This document shows positions 13,977 through 14,112 of a stretch of 14,112 nucleotides of DNA, piece after piece. The notes beneath the pieces are model-generated. The model had not been told where the DNA came from. It saw only the letters and a list, made by a program, of their open reading frames with translations, and ran no database searches. The position numbers were made by a program, and so were the translations under genes. Source of the stretch: Clostridiales bacterium (GTDB taxonomy: Bacteria > Bacillota > Clostridia > Lutisporales > Lutisporaceae); the NCBI GenBank assembly GCA_012522255.1, contig JAAYKT010000372.1:1-14112 (forward strand), written 5' to 3'. The stretch's first letter is position 1, and each line of letters opens with the position of its first letter.

Positions 13977-14112
13977 TAGTACTTTGTAACATTTGTTTGA
14001 CACATTTCTATTTCAAAACAAACATATAGCAAAAAGTATAATTCAGCCATGTTAAATATTGGTTTGGAAATCTAATAGTTATGGACCGAAATAACAGTTT
14101 AAGGTGTTACAA

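Overview
The window is an AT-rich chromosomal segment whose gene order and protein sequences point to a spore-forming member of the Clostridia (low-GC Firmicutes). The order is stp-prkC-rsgA-rpe / rpmB / asp23(yloU)-fakA(yloV)-recG-rsmD-coaD-(coiled-coil gene)-ylbJ-tmcAL, a conserved Firmicutes housekeeping neighbourhood. YlbJ, a sporulation membrane protein, and the frequent TTG/GTG starts behind strong AAGGAGG-type ribosome sites fit this. A genus cannot be named from the sequence alone.

Left operon (43-4272, + strand): stp (PP2C phosphatase) and prkC (PASTA kinase) form the reversible Ser/Thr phosphorylation pair of the envelope. They are followed closely by rsgA (30S assembly GTPase) and rpe (pentose-phosphate epimerase). 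Gaps are 1-12 nt, so this is one transcript, and it ends at a strong intrinsic terminator at 4286-4334. Directly after it lies an unrecognised 49-residue two-helix membrane protein (TTG start) in the slot where Bacillus has thiN and spoVM.

Middle (4517-5408): rpmB (L28, zinc-ribbon form) stands alone on the minus strand with two overlapping sigma-A-like promoters. It is flanked by two non-coding stretches that hold structure: back-to-back hairpins inside a possible closing helix (4574-4672), and a 527-nt gene-free stretch (4882-5408). The latter contains a possible small inverted-repeat element (4995-5270), a perfect 10-bp palindrome and two mutually exclusive hairpins.

Right operon (5409-11262, + strand): yloU (Asp23 family), yloV/fakA (fatty acid kinase, true start TTG), recG helicase, an rsmD gene interrupted by an in-frame amber codon, coaD, and a 178-residue coiled-coil protein of unknown function. 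Convergent to it, on the minus strand, are tmcAL (tRNA-Met wobble cytidine acetate ligase) and ylbJ. The final 266 nt hold no supported gene.

Most of the window is ordinary housekeeping sequence. The observations most worth a second look are the decayed or recoded rsmD, the possible mobile element and hairpins between rpmB and yloU, the paired-hairpin region below rpmB, and the 49-residue membrane protein. I see no convincing new defence or biosynthetic system.
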